Of a stretch of 64,000 nucleotides of DNA, positions 45,835 to 59,781 are shown one piece after another. A program made the translations under genes and the position numbers. The stretch spans positions 438,382 to 502,381 of the forward strand of contig NZ_NKYF01000003.1 of the NCBI RefSeq assembly GCF_002262885.1, written 5' to 3'. This stretch comes from Pseudonocardia sp. MH-G8 (GTDB lineage: Bacteria; Actinomycetota; Actinomycetes; Mycobacteriales; Pseudonocardiaceae). The notes beneath the pieces were generated by a model, which saw only the letters and a program-made list of their open reading frames with translations, was not told the origin of the DNA and did not search any database. Position 1 is the first letter of the stretch. Every line of letters begins with the position of its first letter.

Positions 45835-46300
45835 TTCGAGGCATGGCCACCCCCATGATCGGCGGGATCGGACATGGGCTGCAGGGGGAGCTTGTTGCCG
45901 GATGGGTCAGGCCCGCAGCGCGGGCGCTGCTCGATCACGGGCAGATGGTGGTTGGTCGATCTTCGGCCACGACCGTCCGCCCGTGTTCGACGCTGCCGGT
46001 CGGGCGCGGTGCGCGGTGATCGGTCTGATCAGCACCTGGTTGCGGGTGCTGCGACGGTGGCGTACTTGTCGGGGTGATCAGGGCCGGGTGATCGATCCGA
46101 GCAGTACCTGGGTGCGGGCCCGGCGACGGTGGCGTACTTGTCGGAGCGATCAGGGCCGGGTGATCGGTCCGAGCAGTGCGTGGGTGCTGCCGCGGCGACG
46201 TCAGGTACTTCTCGCAGCGATCAGGGCCGGGTGATCGGTCCGAGCAGTGCGTGGGTGCTGCCGCGGCGACGTCAGGTACTTCTCGTAGCGATCACCATCG
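45835..46300 (+). repeat. repeat block B: leader plus four ~72-bp units
   Basis: Units start at 46016, 46088, 46160 and 46231. The third and fourth are almost identical to each other over 70 bp, including GAGCAGTGCGTGGGTGC and GCGACGTCAGGTACTTCTCG. Both blocks end with the same segment running into GCGATCACCATCG. The constant offset of about 995 bp to block A indicates a segmental duplication. The arrays lie between the mauE-like gene and the S26 peptidase gene. Confidence 0.8.
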
Positions 46301-46425
46301 CGCGGCCGCAGGCCCCGATCCGGCAACACGCTCAGGTGGCGCTGCCACCGCGCCACGAGCGGTGTCCACGGTCGTCGCACCGAACAGCCGCGGCCAGAGA
46401 TCCCTGGACGGGTTAAGATCCGCTC

Positions 46426-46884
46426 ATGCTGGCCGATCCGCAGTCCGCGCGGACACGGTTGGTCGGGCGCCTCCTGCGGATCATCCGGGTGCAGGGCGAC
46501 AGCATGGTCCCCGCGCTGCACGACGGCGATCGCCTGCTCGCGGTCCGTCCGGGCCCGTGGCGGCCGCTGCGACCGGGTGTGATCGTCGTCGGGCGGGTAC
46601 CGGCGGTCGCGGGCGGCGACGGATCGGCGCTGTTCATCAAGCGGGTGCTGGCACTACCCGGCGAGATCGCCCGGGTCCCGCTGGACCGGCTGAGCGCCGT
46701 CCAGCGCTCGAACGACTACCGGTTCGGCGCGACGATCGACGGCCCGGACGCGACGTGGCCGGTCCCGGCCGGGCACGTGTTCGTCAAGGGCGACGCCCGC
46801 GACAGCGCCGACTCCGTCAGCTGGGGCGCGATCCCGCGCGGCGACCTCGTCGGCGTGGTCGTGGCGCGGTTGCCCTCCTCCTGA
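46426..46884 (+). CDS. S26-family signal peptidase-like protein
   Basis: 152 residues from ATG 46426. The serine-lysine dyad of S26 peptidases is present: Ser in RVQGDSMVPALHDGD (near residue 27) and Lys in ALFIKRVLALPGE (near 67), with the C-terminal box FVKGDARDSADSVSWG. No transmembrane helix is visible, unlike LepB. TAAGAT (46414-46419) six bases before the ATG implies a leaderless transcript. It may process the leader of the neighbouring Cys-rich peptide or another exported protein; this is inferred from proximity across the repeat region. Confidence 0.8.
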   Translation: MLADPQSARTRLVGRLLRIIRVQGDSMVPALHDGDRLLAVRPGPWRPLRPGVIVVGRVPAVAGGDGSALFIKRVLALPGEIARVPLDRLSAVQRSNDYRFGATIDGPDATWPVPAGHVFVKGDARDSADSVSWGAIPRGDLVGVVVARLPSS

Positions 46885-46965
46885 GCGTTGCCGATCCCAG
46901 GAAAGGACGCCCCGATCGCCGGCGCGGGGCGGCAACGGCACCAGGGCCGCGAGATCACTCGGCTG

Positions 46966-47041
46966 TGGTGGAGACGAGGGGAATCGAACCCCTAACCCCC
47001 GCCTTGCAAAGGCGGTGCTCTGCCAATTGAGCTACGTCCCC
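46966..47041 (-). tRNA. tRNA-Ala (anticodon TGC)
   Basis: On the minus strand, acceptor stem GGGGACG (47041-47035) pairs with CGTCTCC (one G-T pair), followed by A and encoded CCA (46968-46966). The anticodon loop is TTTGCAA, giving TGC (alanine). D arm TAGCTCAATTGGCAGAGCA and T arm GGGGTTCGATTCCCC are normal. With tRNA-Ile nearby it forms the pair conserved downstream of gyrA in actinobacteria. Confidence 0.96.
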
Positions 47042-47089
47042 ATGCTGAGCGGGGACGTTACCCGCTCAGCGCGGGCGCTGCGGCCCGGT

Positions 47090-47200
47090 TCAGCTGTTGG
47101 TGGCCTCGTGCCACAGGTCGGTCTCGCGCGAGGCACGCACCTTGGAGAAGATGAAGGCGCCAGCAGCGAGGGCAACGGCAACGGCCAGAAGCTTCTTCAC
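47090..47200 (-). CDS. DLW-39 family small membrane protein
   Basis: 36 residues from GTG 47200: a basic KKLL start, a hydrophobic helix (LAVAVALAAGAFIF) and the tail SRETDLWHEATNS with the DLW motif that names the family. It sits between tRNA-Ile and tRNA-Ala, where this family is found in many actinobacteria. Function is unknown. It is below the length at which most gene finders report genes. Confidence 0.85.
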   Translation of the reverse strand: MKKLLAVAVALAAGAFIFSKVRASRETDLWHEATNS

Positions 47201-47250
47201 GTCAGATCACGTCCTGCCTGTCCCGGAGGGATGGAGTGCAGCTCGGAGAG

Positions 47251-47324
47251 TGGGCCCAGCTGGATTTGAACCAGCGACCTCGTCGTTATCAGCGACGCGC
47301 TCTAACCAACTGAGCTATGGGCCC
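47251..47324 (-). tRNA. tRNA-Ile (anticodon GAT)
   Basis: On the minus strand, GGGCCCA (47324-47318) pairs with TGGGCCC, discriminator A at 47251; CCA is not encoded (next bases CTC). Anticodon loop CTGATAA gives GAT (isoleucine). D arm TAGCTCAGTTGGTTAGAGC and T arm GCTGGTTCAAATCCAGC are canonical. Confidence 0.96.
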
Positions 47325-47386
47325 CTGCGGCGGAGACGAGGCTACCCCAGCGCCTCCGACCGCTTCCAACCGGATCCCCCCTCGCG

Positions 47387-48406
47387 TCAGTCCCGCTCGG
47401 AGAGGGTGACTTCGATGCCGCCGACGAGGTCGGCCGACACGTTGTAGACGAACGCGCCCACCGTGACGGCCACCGCGAACAGCAGACTGTTGATCGCCCC
47501 GATCACCGCGGCGAAGCCGAACACCCGCCCGGCGCTGATCAGCGGGCTGCCGGTGGGGGTGTCGCCGGAGACCAGGTCGGCGTAGGTGCCGTTGAGCCGA
47601 TCCCACACACCCATGCCGTCGAGGGCGCCGTAGAGCACCCCGACCGCCACCAGCCAGATGAAGAACAGCACGACGGCCAGCACGAGCCCCAGCTTCAGCG
47701 CCGACCACGGGTCGAACCGCTTGAGCTGCAACGTGGCCTGCCGCGGCGGGCGGTTGCGCACCGACCGCACGGACGACCAGCTCCCGCCCTCGGCCGACGT
47801 GCCGCCCTCCGCGCGGGTGTTGTCGTCCTGATGGGACGGCGGTTCGAGGAAGGCGGTCGGGCCCTCGTCGAGCAGTCCGCCCCCGCTCGGTGGCGGTTCC
47901 GCAGCGACCTGCTGCGTCGGCTGCTCCGTGGTGTCGCGTCCCGCCATCCGGTGCCACGGCGGCGGTGCCGCCGCCTCCGGCCCCGGCCCGGGAACCGGCC
48001 CCGGGGCCGGTTCCGGCTCGGGCGCGCGCGGCCCCGGTGAGGGACGGGCTCCCGCGGCCTCCGGTGCTGCCGCGGCTGCCTCCGTCGGAGGCAGCCGCAA
48101 CTGCGTGGTGGGCGCATCCGACCCGGTCGGGTCGGCCACCGTGGCGGCCGCCGGATCGCCCGCGGGGATCCCGGTGGAGGCCGCCGTGGGCCCGCCGGTG
48201 TGACCGGCCCCCGGATCCGCCGCCTGGTCGGCCGCCGGTGCGGCGCCGCCGTCGGTCTGCGCCGACCCGTTGGTCACCGCGGCCCCGTGGGGATCCGCGG
48301 ACGTGCCCTGCGCGCCGGCGGCCTGCTGCGGGATCGCGGCCTGCTCACCGGTGGCCACGCGCCCGCGGCCGTCCGGCTCGTCGGGTGTGCTCGTCGTGTC
48401 GTTCAC
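47387..48406 (-). CDS. DUF3566 domain transmembrane protein
   Basis: 339 residues. The first ~215 are low complexity, rich in Ala, Pro, Gly and Thr; the C-terminal ~120 residues form the DUF3566 domain with ATLQLKRFDPWSALKLGLVLAVVLFF, a transmembrane helix, a loop and a second helix (FAAVIGAINSLLFAVAVTVGAFVYN). It follows gyrA in most actinobacteria and corresponds in position to Rv0007 of M. tuberculosis. Function is unknown; a role at the cell envelope has been proposed for relatives. Confidence 0.9.
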   Translation of the reverse strand: MNDTTSTPDEPDGRGRVATGEQAAIPQQAAGAQGTSADPHGAAVTNGSAQTDGGAAPAADQAADPGAGHTGGPTAASTGIPAGDPAAATVADPTGSDAPTTQLRLPPTEAAAAAPEAAGARPSPGPRAPEPEPAPGPVPGPGPEAAAPPPWHRMAGRDTTEQPTQQVAAEPPPSGGGLLDEGPTAFLEPPSHQDDNTRAEGGTSAEGGSWSSVRSVRNRPPRQATLQLKRFDPWSALKLGLVLAVVLFFIWLVAVGVLYGALDGMGVWDRLNGTYADLVSGDTPTGSPLISAGRVFGFAAVIGAINSLLFAVAVTVGAFVYNVSADLVGGIEVTLSERD

Positions 48407-48455
48407 GAGGTGAACGTCTCCTCGGGGGCCTCGTGGGGTGGGAGGGCTCGCGCGA

Positions 48456-50957
<2,502 letters not shown>

Positions 50958-50995
50958 GGTCCTTCTCTGCTCGTGCGGCTAAGGGACGGTCCGGA

Positions 50996-53038
<2,043 letters not shown>

Positions 53039-53247
53039 TCAGAGCCTCTAGACCGGGCGGTCGGGGAGCGCCCGGGAACACGGCTCCATCATACCGGGGG
53101 CCTCCCACAGAAACGCGGCTAGGACACCCCCAGAATCGCCGCAGGCAGCCGATCGGGAACCGGGACGGGTCCGCGAGGCTGCCACGGGGCGGTGGACGGG
53201 CTACGGCCGCATCACGTCGCCCTGATTCGGCGCAGGGCGCGCGGACA

Positions 53248-53898
53248 TCAGCCGTAGGTGTCCCGGGGCCCGCGACCGCGTACGTGCCGCGGACCGTGCC
53301 GCCAGCTCGGTCCCGACGGCGCGACCACGCGGATCCGCCGCACCACGTCCCGCCCGACGGCCCCCGCGAGCCGGCCCAGCAGCTGACGCTGCAACGTGCG
53401 CAGCTGCGTGGCCCACGCCGTCGACTCGGCCTGCAGGACGAGCTCGCCGTCACGCAACGACAGCGGCGTGCAGTGATCGGCGATCTCGGCCCCCACCAGC
53501 TGAGGCCAGCGACCGAGGACGGTGGCGTCGGTGAGACGGGGCGACCAGCCGCGATCCAGTGCCACACGCGAGACCAGCCGTCCGAACGGCTGGGGGTCGC
53601 GGTCGTCGGGCCCCGCGCCCGACCACCGCCGCCGGCGGCCGCGCGACTTCACCGGCTTGCGTCCCTGCATCTCCGCGGTGCGCTTCGCGGCCCGCTCCGC
53701 GGAGGCCTCCCGGGCGGCCCGCAGCGCCTCGCGGGCAAGGTCCGCACCGCTCCCGCGATCAACGGTCATCCCCGATCCATCCCCAAGGTTGGGGACAGGT
53801 GCCCCCGAATCGTGTGCGCTGGACGGTTTTCGAGGCGCGGCGGACGGTCGTTTCTGCTCGTCATCACCAGCACGGCCAGAGTTATCCACAGTATCCAC
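53248..53898 (-). CDS. dciA: DciA-like DUF721 protein
   Basis: 216 residues. The N-terminal ~100 residues are basic and disordered (ERAAKRTAEMQGRKPVKSRGRRRRW); the C-terminal DUF721 domain has LGRWPQLVGAEIADHCTPLSLRDGELVLQAESTAWATQL. Proteins of this family (DciA) load replicative helicase DnaB in bacteria that lack DnaC/DnaI. Its position between recF and gyrB is conserved. The GTG start at 53898 overlaps a DnaA-box cluster. Confidence 0.88.
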   Translation of the reverse strand: MDTVDNSGRAGDDEQKRPSAAPRKPSSAHDSGAPVPNLGDGSGMTVDRGSGADLAREALRAAREASAERAAKRTAEMQGRKPVKSRGRRRRWSGAGPDDRDPQPFGRLVSRVALDRGWSPRLTDATVLGRWPQLVGAEIADHCTPLSLRDGELVLQAESTAWATQLRTLQRQLLGRLAGAVGRDVVRRIRVVAPSGPSWRHGPRHVRGRGPRDTYG

Positions 53899-53911
53899 AC
53901 CTTTGTCCCCA
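53882..53911. promoter_or_regulatory. DnaA-box cluster at the recF-dciA junction
   Basis: TTATCCACA at 53882-53890 is the canonical E. coli-type DnaA box. TATCCACAC (53892-53900) and TTGTCCCCA (about 53903-53911) follow in the same orientation. They overlap the start of dciA and the 24-bp gap after recF. They may regulate dciA or act as an accessory DnaA-binding cluster. Confidence 0.5.
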
Positions 53912-53922
53912 GGTGGTCGAGA

Positions 53923-55053
53923 TCACAGCCGGCCTCCTGACGTGGCCTCTTGCGCAAGCCGCTCGACACACCCTCCGCTCACCGCGAACCGCACCCCGTG
54001 GAGGCCCTCGGGAACGTCCTCCGCGACCGCGGCAGTGATCAACACCTGCTCGGCGCGGCGGGCCACCTCGGCGAGGGCACTGCGGCGTCGTGTGTCCAGC
54101 TCGGCGAACACGTCGTCGAGCACCAGGACCGGCTCGACGTCGTCGGCGCACAGGAGCAGGTAGGACGCGAGCCGCAGCGCGAGTGCGAACGCCCACGACT
54201 CGCCGTGGCTCGCGTACCCCTTCGCCGGCCCCTCCCCCAACCGCAGGTCGAGGTCGTCGCGGTGCGGACCGACCAGGCACACCCCGCGCTCCACCTCCTG
54301 CCGGCGCACGCGCGCCAGCGCGTCCAGCAGCAGGGGCTCCAGCTCGCTCGCCGAGGGCGGCAGCTCGCCCTCGAGGCTCGAGCGGTAGCCGACCGCGATC
54401 GCGTCCGAGGTCGGGGCGACCTCGGCGAACGCGTCCACGGCGAGCGGCGCGATCCCGGCGACGAGTTCCAGCCGGCCTGCGAGCAGCGCGGCACCGTGGC
54501 GGGCGAGGTGGCCGTCCCAGACGTCGAGGGTGCGCAGGTCGCCACCGCCCCGTGCGGTCTTGAGAAGGGCCGAGCGCTGCCGCAGCACCCGGTCGTAGTC
54601 CGAACGCACGGCAGCGAAGCGCGGGAAGCGCAACACCAGCAGGTCGTCGAGGAAGCGGCGCCGCTCCCCCGGATCGCCGCGGACGAGCGCGAGGTCCTCC
54701 GGCGCGAACAGGACCGTGCGCAGGATCCCCAGCACCTCCCGCGGCTTGGCGGGCGCGCGGTTCACCCGCGCCCGGTTCGCACGCCCGGCCGCGATCTCCA
54801 TCTCGACGGCCAGCTCACGGCCGTGGTGCACCACCACGCCGCGGACCACGGCCCGCTCCGCGCCGCGCCGGACCAGCGGCGCGTCCGTGGCGACGCGGTG
54901 CGAACCGAGGGTGGCCAGGTACCCCGCCGCCTCCACCAGGTTGGTCTTGCCCACACCGTTCGGCCCGACCAGGACGGTGACGCCGGGCTCCAGGTCGAGC
55001 TCGGCGCTCTCCCACGAGCGGAAGTCGGTGACGGCGAGGCGGCGCAGGTACAC
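53923..55053 (-). CDS. recF: DNA replication/repair protein RecF
   Basis: 376 residues. An SMC-like ATPase head: Walker [16 protein letters not shown] at about residues 31-45, signature and Walker [16 protein letters not shown] near the C-terminus, and the start [22 protein letters not shown] typical of RecF. It loads RecA at gaps with RecOR. It lies in the conserved dnaN-(gnd)-recF-dciA-gyrB order. The coding frame ends with a normal length and no disruption. Confidence 0.97.
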   Translation of the reverse strand: MYLRRLAVTDFRSWESAELDLEPGVTVLVGPNGVGKTNLVEAAGYLATLGSHRVATDAPLVRRGAERAVVRGVVVHHGRELAVEMEIAAGRANRARVNRAPAKPREVLGILRTVLFAPEDLALVRGDPGERRRFLDDLLVLRFPRFAAVRSDYDRVLRQRSALLKTARGGGDLRTLDVWDGHLARHGAALLAGRLELVAGIAPLAVDAFAEVAPTSDAIAVGYRSSLEGELPPSASELEPLLLDALARVRRQEVERGVCLVGPHRDDLDLRLGEGPAKGYASHGESWAFALALRLASYLLLCADDVEPVLVLDDVFAELDTRRRSALAEVARRAEQVLITAAVAEDVPEGLHGVRFAVSGGCVERLAQEATSGGRL

Positions 55054-55062
55054 GGGCGGGCA

Positions 55063-56010
55063 CTAGTCCTGGGTGGTGCCGGTGCCCGAGGTCGGGCCGG
55101 CGTGCTCGCCGGGGGTGCCGGCCGGGCCGGCCGAGGAGCGCACCGCGTGCCCGCCGAACTGCTGGCGCAGCGCCGCGACCGCCCGCATCGCGGGCGAGCT
55201 GTCCTGGCGCGAGGCGAACCGGGCGAACAGCGCGGCGGAGATCACCGGCAGCGGCACGGCGTGCTGGATGGCCTCTTCGATCGTCCAACGGCCCTCGCCG
55301 GAATCCTCGACGTAGTCGTCGAGCGCGGCGAGCCCCGCGTCCTCCTTCAACGCCACGACCAGCAGGTCCAGCAGCCACGAGCGCACCACCGTGCCCCGCG
55401 ACCAGGCCTGCAGCACGCCCGGGACGTCGGTGATCAGCTCGGCTGCGGAGAGCAGCTCGAAGCCCTCCGCGTAGGCCTGCATCAGGCCGTACTCGATGCC
55501 GTTGTGGACCATCTTCGAGAAGTGGCCCGCGCCCACCGGCCCGGCGTGTGCGAACCCCTCCTCGCGCGGTCCCTCCGGGCGCAACGCGTCGAAGACGGGC
55601 ATGGCGCGCTCGACGTGCTCCGCCGCACCACCGGCCATCAGGCCGTAGCCGTTGGCCTTGCCCCAGATGCCGCCCGAGACCCCGACGTCGAGGTACCCGA
55701 TCCCCTTGCCGTCGAGCAGCGCGGCGTTCGGGGCGTCGTCGGTGTAGCGCGAGTTGCCCCCGTCGATGACGAGGTCGCCGGAGTCGAGCACGTCGGCGAG
55801 TTGGCGGACGGTGCTGCGCGTCGGTTCCCCGGACGGGACCATCACCCACACCACGCGCGGCGCCGTGAGCGCCTGCGCGAGGGCCGCCAGCGACTCGACG
55901 TCGCTCACGTCGGGGCGGGGGTCGTACCCGACGACCTCATGGCCTGCGGCCCGCAGCCGGTCGCGCATGTTGCCGCCCATCCGGCCCAGCCCGATGAGTC
56001 CCAGTTGCAC
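55063..56010 (-). CDS. gnd: 6-phosphogluconate dehydrogenase, decarboxylating (short type)
   Basis: 315 residues, the short bacterial/Gnd2-type length. Cofactor motif GLIGLGRMGGNM at 4-15; GGNSRYTDDAPNA, DVGVSGGIWG and the catalytic Lys in GHFSKMVHNGIEYG are present. It oxidises 6-phosphogluconate to ribulose 5-phosphate with NAD(P). Short types often use NAD. The placement between dnaN and recF is a known actinobacterial arrangement. Confidence 0.95.
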   Translation of the reverse strand: MQLGLIGLGRMGGNMRDRLRAAGHEVVGYDPRPDVSDVESLAALAQALTAPRVVWVMVPSGEPTRSTVRQLADVLDSGDLVIDGGNSRYTDDAPNAALLDGKGIGYLDVGVSGGIWGKANGYGLMAGGAAEHVERAMPVFDALRPEGPREEGFAHAGPVGAGHFSKMVHNGIEYGLMQAYAEGFELLSAAELITDVPGVLQAWSRGTVVRSWLLDLLVVALKEDAGLAALDDYVEDSGEGRWTIEEAIQHAVPLPVISAALFARFASRQDSSPAMRAVAALRQQFGGHAVRSSAGPAGTPGEHAGPTSGTGTTQD

Positions 56011-56066
56011 GGTTGTCTCTCCTGGAGTCGTGTCTGTCGACGGGGAGCGAGGCCCGTGCGCGCCGC

Positions 56067-57227
56067 CTAACCAGGCAGTCGGACGGGCATCAGCAGGTGC
56101 AGGTAACCCGGCACCGGCTCCGCAGTCTCCTCCGTGGCCTCGTCCTCCGCAGGGGGGGCCGGCACGGGTCGCGCCAACGCGGGACGGTTGGGGGTGGTGA
56201 ACGTCAGCTGGGCGCGATCGGTGTGCAGGGCGCCGAGGCCGTCGAGCAGGTAGCCGGGGTTGAACGCGATCGTCAGCGGTGCGCCGTCGAGCTCGCAGGG
56301 GAGCTCCTCCTCGGCGCTGCCGACGTCGTCGCCGCCGGCGGCGAGGCGCAGCCCGTCGGCGGCGAACTCCAGCCGCACCTGGGCGACCCGGTCGGTGACC
56401 AGCGCCACGCGCTTGATCGCCTCGACGAGCGGGGCGACCTCGACGACGGCGGCGCTCGTGTGATCGGCCGGGATCAGCTGGCGGAAGCGCGGGAACTCCG
56501 CGTCGAGCAGGCGGGTGGTGGCCCGACGGCCGGCCCCGGTGACGCCGAGCATCCCGTCACCCGCGGAGAGCGCGAGCTCCACGGTGCCGGCCCCTGCGAG
56601 CGTCTTGGCGACCTCGGCGAGCGTGCGGGCCGGGATCAGCACGGCGCTCGACTGCGCGGCGTCCTCGGGCGTCCAGTCCAGCTCGCGCACCGCGAGCCGG
56701 AACCGGTCGGTGGCGGCGAGCGTGAGGCGCTCCCCCTCGATCTCCAGCCGGATGCCGGTGAGCATCGGCAGCGTGTCGTCCCGGCCGGCGGCGACGGCGA
56801 CCTGCGCGACGGCGGCGGCGAGCTCCCCGGCCGCCACGGTGCCGGCGAGCTGCGGCATGGACGGCAGCTGCGGGTAGTCCTCGACCGGCATCGTCGGGAG
56901 GCTGAACCGGCTGTTGCCGCAGTTGATCGTGGCGCGGGAGCCGTCCACGACGAGGTCGACCGGCTTCGACGGGAGCGCCTTCGTGATGTCGGCCAGCAGC
57001 CTGCCCGACACCAGGACGCGCCCCGGGTCACCGATCGTCGCGTCGAGCTCGACGCGCGCCGAGGTCTCGTAGTCGAAGCCGGAAACCGTGAGGCGGTCGC
57101 CGTCCGGTCCTCCGGTGGCCTCGATGAGGACACCGCCCAGGACCGGGACCGGGGGCCGGGCCGGGAGGCTGCGGGCCACCCAGGCGGCCGCGTCGGCCAG
57201 GACGTCGCGTTCGACCCGGAACTTCAT
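56067..57227 (-). CDS. dnaN: DNA polymerase III sliding clamp, beta subunit
   Basis: 386 residues; three repeated clamp domains with typical segments such as [36 protein letters not shown], and the C-terminal [10 protein letters not shown] and [10 protein letters not shown], the latter including the protein-binding cleft and family-conserved MPVR. It tethers polymerases to DNA. The upstream 839 bp to dnaA hold oriC. Confidence 0.97.
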   Translation of the reverse strand: MKFRVERDVLADAAAWVARSLPARPPVPVLGGVLIEATGGPDGDRLTVSGFDYETSARVELDATIGDPGRVLVSGRLLADITKALPSKPVDLVVDGSRATINCGNSRFSLPTMPVEDYPQLPSMPQLAGTVAAGELAAAVAQVAVAAGRDDTLPMLTGIRLEIEGERLTLAATDRFRLAVRELDWTPEDAAQSSAVLIPARTLAEVAKTLAGAGTVELALSAGDGMLGVTGAGRRATTRLLDAEFPRFRQLIPADHTSAAVVEVAPLVEAIKRVALVTDRVAQVRLEFAADGLRLAAGGDDVGSAEEELPCELDGAPLTIAFNPGYLLDGLGALHTDRAQLTFTTPNRPALARPVPAPPAEDEATEETAEPVPGYLHLLMPVRLPG

Positions 57228-57419
57228 GGCGGGGACCTCTCGCGCTGACGGTGGGGACGGCGGCGCCGCCGGCTTCGTGGCCGGCGGTGTCGTGACGGTG
57301 CGTGCGCCCGGCCGCCGTGCTGGCTGTGCCGGGACGACCCGGGCCGGGAGGCACCACCGTAGAGCCTCTCGGCCACGGGTGTCATCCCGGCCAGGGGGTA
57401 CCCGATCCGGGAGTCACGT

Positions 57420-57720
57420 CCGAGAACCATCCACCCCCCTTCTTTCTTCTTTGAGATCTCTAGAGAGAACTCCAGCAGTAGTAACAGGGCCTGTGTGCAG
57501 TGTGGATGGGTGCTGTTCCGGCAGGTCAGAGGCCGTGTCGAGGTGTGGAGCAGTCGGTGGGCGCAGCGGTGGGGGGATCGTCGTCCCGGTGGATGGAGCC
57601 CGAGCAGGCCGACCTGTCCCCGTGTTGAACACCGGTTGTCCACGGACTGCACACGATCCGTCCACCGGCCTCGCGGCGCCCATCCACAGAGTTGTCCCCA
57701 GATGTGGGTGAAGAGTGGTC
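57420..57720. other. chromosomal replication origin oriC
   Basis: The 839-bp gap between dnaA and dnaN is non-coding. It has an AT-rich patch (about 57435-57485: CTTCTTTCTTCTTTGAGATC...) and DnaA-box-like nonamers: TGTGGATGG at 57501, TGTGGAGCA at 57544, TTGTCCACG at 57636, CCATCCACA at 57680 and TTGTCCCCA at 57692. Gene orientation switches about here. This is the conserved origin location in actinobacteria. The segment 57,730-58,066 carries no gene that I can support. Confidence 0.8.
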
Positions 57721-58066
57721 GAGTGGGGACGGAGGGCGACCGGATTCCGGCCCTCGATCCGCTCCGGAGCAACCCAAGGTGCTCTCTCCCCGCACACGGG
57801 TGACGACTTCTGGTGACCGGTTGTGGTGACGGCGCGGTACGGCCCGTGCACGCGGAGCGATCGGCGCGGCCGTTCCGGTGCGGGTGTCGCCGAACGGCGG
57901 GAGCGGTGCGTTCGGAGCCCCGGCCGCGGGCGGGCATGCGTTGTCCCGGTGGCCCGGGACAGGCCGCCACCCGCCCCCAGACCGTCGGGAGTGGGACGTC
58001 AGCTGCCCGGGGGAGCCGGTGCCGGTGCGGTCACGGCAGAAGCGACCTGACGGACCGAGCTGACGG

Positions 58067-59710
58067 TCAGTGGCGCGCGCGCTGCTTGATGCGCGCCGTG
58101 AGCTCCTGGACCTGTTCGAAGGTCTTGCGCCGCTGGGCGATCTCGTTGCGGATCTTCTTGTCCGCGTGCATGACCGTGGTGTGGTCGCGACCGCCGAAGG
58201 TCTGCCCGATGCGCGGGAGCGACAGGTCGGTGAGCTCGCGGCACAGATACATGGCGATCTGGCGCGGCTGGGCGTGCGCCTTCGACTTCCCCGGCCCGCA
58301 CAGCTCGTCCATCGTGACGCCGAAGAACTCGGCGGTGACGGCCATGATCGTCGGGGCGGTGATCTCGGACGCGGCCGAATCGGGGATGAGGTCGCGCAGC
58401 ACGATCTCGGCGAGCTGCGTGTCGACCGGCTGGCGGTTCAGCGACGCGAACGCCGTGACGCGGATGAGCGCGCCCTCGAGCTCACGGATGTTGCGCTCGA
58501 TGCGCTCGGCGATGAACTCCAGCACGTCGCCGGGAACCGCGAGCCGGTCCTGTGCGGCCTTCTTGCGCAGGATCGCGATGCGGGTCTCGAGCTCCGGGGG
58601 CTGGATGTCGGTGATGAGGCCCCACTCGAACCGCGTGCGCATGCGGTCCTCGAGGGTCTCGAGGCGCTTCGGCGGCCGGTCGGAGGAGACGACGATCTGC
58701 TTGTTCGCGTTGTGCAGGGTGTTGAAGGTGTGGAAGAACTCCTCCTGGGTGCCTTCCTTGCCCTCCAGGAACTGGATGTCGTCCACCAGCAGCACGTCGA
58801 CGTCGCGGTAGCGGCGCTGGAACGCCACCTTGCGGTCGTCGCGCAGGGAGTTGATGAAGTCGTTCGTGAACTCCTCGGTGGAGACGTACCGCACGCGCAT
58901 GCCGGGGAAGAGCCGCTGGGCGTAGTGCCCGACTGCGTGCAGCAGGTGCGTCTTGCCCAGCCCGGAGTCGCCCCAGATGAACAGCGGGTTGTACGCGCGC
59001 GCCGGCGCCTCGGCCACCGCGACGGCCGCGGCGTGGCTGAAGCGGTTGGACGCACCGATGACGAAGGTGTCGAAGAGGTACTTCTCGTTCAGCCGTGTCT
59101 GCGAGCGCGGCGTGACCTGCTCGCCCGCCGGTGGTCCGGAGTAGGTGGGCCAGACCTCGGGGCCGCGACCGGAGCCTCCGCCGTTGGTGTGCGGCGGCGT
59201 GGTCTCGGTGACGGTCGTGAGCGGGCCCGTGCTCGGCAGCGGGCTGCCGTCCGTGGCGGCGGACCGGCCGTCCGCGGCGGACCGGCCGTCGGTGCCGGGA
59301 TCGCCGGGAGTCGGGCCCCGGTCGGACTCGTGGTCGTGTGCCGGGTGCGGGACCACCCCGACAGCGGGCGCCGCGCCGCGAGGCAATGTGCCCGGCGGGT
59401 CGGGGACCTCGGTGCCACCGGACGCAGCAGAGGCGTCGACGACGACGGCGAGGTTGACCGTGACCCCCAGGTGCCGGCCGAGCGCGTCGCTGATCGGGCG
59501 CCGCAGGATCCGCTCGATGGCGTCCTTGGCGAACTCGCTCGGCGCCGCCAGCAGCGCGGTGCCGTCGATCAGGCCGAGGGGCCGGGTGAGCCGGAGGAAC
59601 GCGCGCTGCTGCGGGGAGAGCGACTGGGCGCCCGGTGCCGCCGTGGCGCCGGAGAGGTCGGCGATGACGCGGTTCCAGACCTGACCCAGGTCTCCTGGTT
59701 GGTCGGCCAC
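58067..59710 (-). CDS. dnaA: chromosomal replication initiator DnaA
   Basis: 547 residues from GTG 59710, with GGAGGGGAG nine bases upstream. The AAA+ domain has Walker [15 protein letters not shown] and Walker [17 protein letters not shown]; the C-terminal DNA-binding domain has [22 protein letters not shown] Gly/Pro-rich domain II of about 120 residues is longer than in enterobacteria and typical of actinobacteria. It binds the boxes in oriC and unwinds it. Confidence 0.98.
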   Translation of the reverse strand: MADQPGDLGQVWNRVIADLSGATAAPGAQSLSPQQRAFLRLTRPLGLIDGTALLAAPSEFAKDAIERILRRPISDALGRHLGVTVNLAVVVDASAASGGTEVPDPPGTLPRGAAPAVGVVPHPAHDHESDRGPTPGDPGTDGRSAADGRSAATDGSPLPSTGPLTTVTETTPPHTNGGGSGRGPEVWPTYSGPPAGEQVTPRSQTRLNEKYLFDTFVIGASNRFSHAAAVAVAEAPARAYNPLFIWGDSGLGKTHLLHAVGHYAQRLFPGMRVRYVSTEEFTNDFINSLRDDRKVAFQRRYRDVDVLLVDDIQFLEGKEGTQEEFFHTFNTLHNANKQIVVSSDRPPKRLETLEDRMRTRFEWGLITDIQPPELETRIAILRKKAAQDRLAVPGDVLEFIAERIERNIRELEGALIRVTAFASLNRQPVDTQLAEIVLRDLIPDSAASEITAPTIMAVTAEFFGVTMDELCGPGKSKAHAQPRQIAMYLCRELTDLSLPRIGQTFGGRDHTTVMHADKKIRNEIAQRRKTFEQVQELTARIKQRARH

Positions 59711-59781
59711 CGGTCTGCGCTCCCCTCCCGGTCGTCGCGCGCTGGACGGATCGGACCCGGACGGGCCGATCATCCCCAGAC

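Noticed and set aside
45407..45856. Open frames of 130-150 codons between the repeat arrays
   Set aside because: Low-complexity Arg/Gly/Pro sequence without ribosome sites, spanning repeats and a hairpin.
45021..46300. CRISPR array
   Set aside because: Units are imperfect over their whole 70-75 bp, with no identical repeat and unique spacer alternation, and no cas genes are present.
57495..58811. Open frames across oriC and opposite dnaA
   Set aside because: They run through DnaA boxes and are antisense to dnaA; no protein family features.
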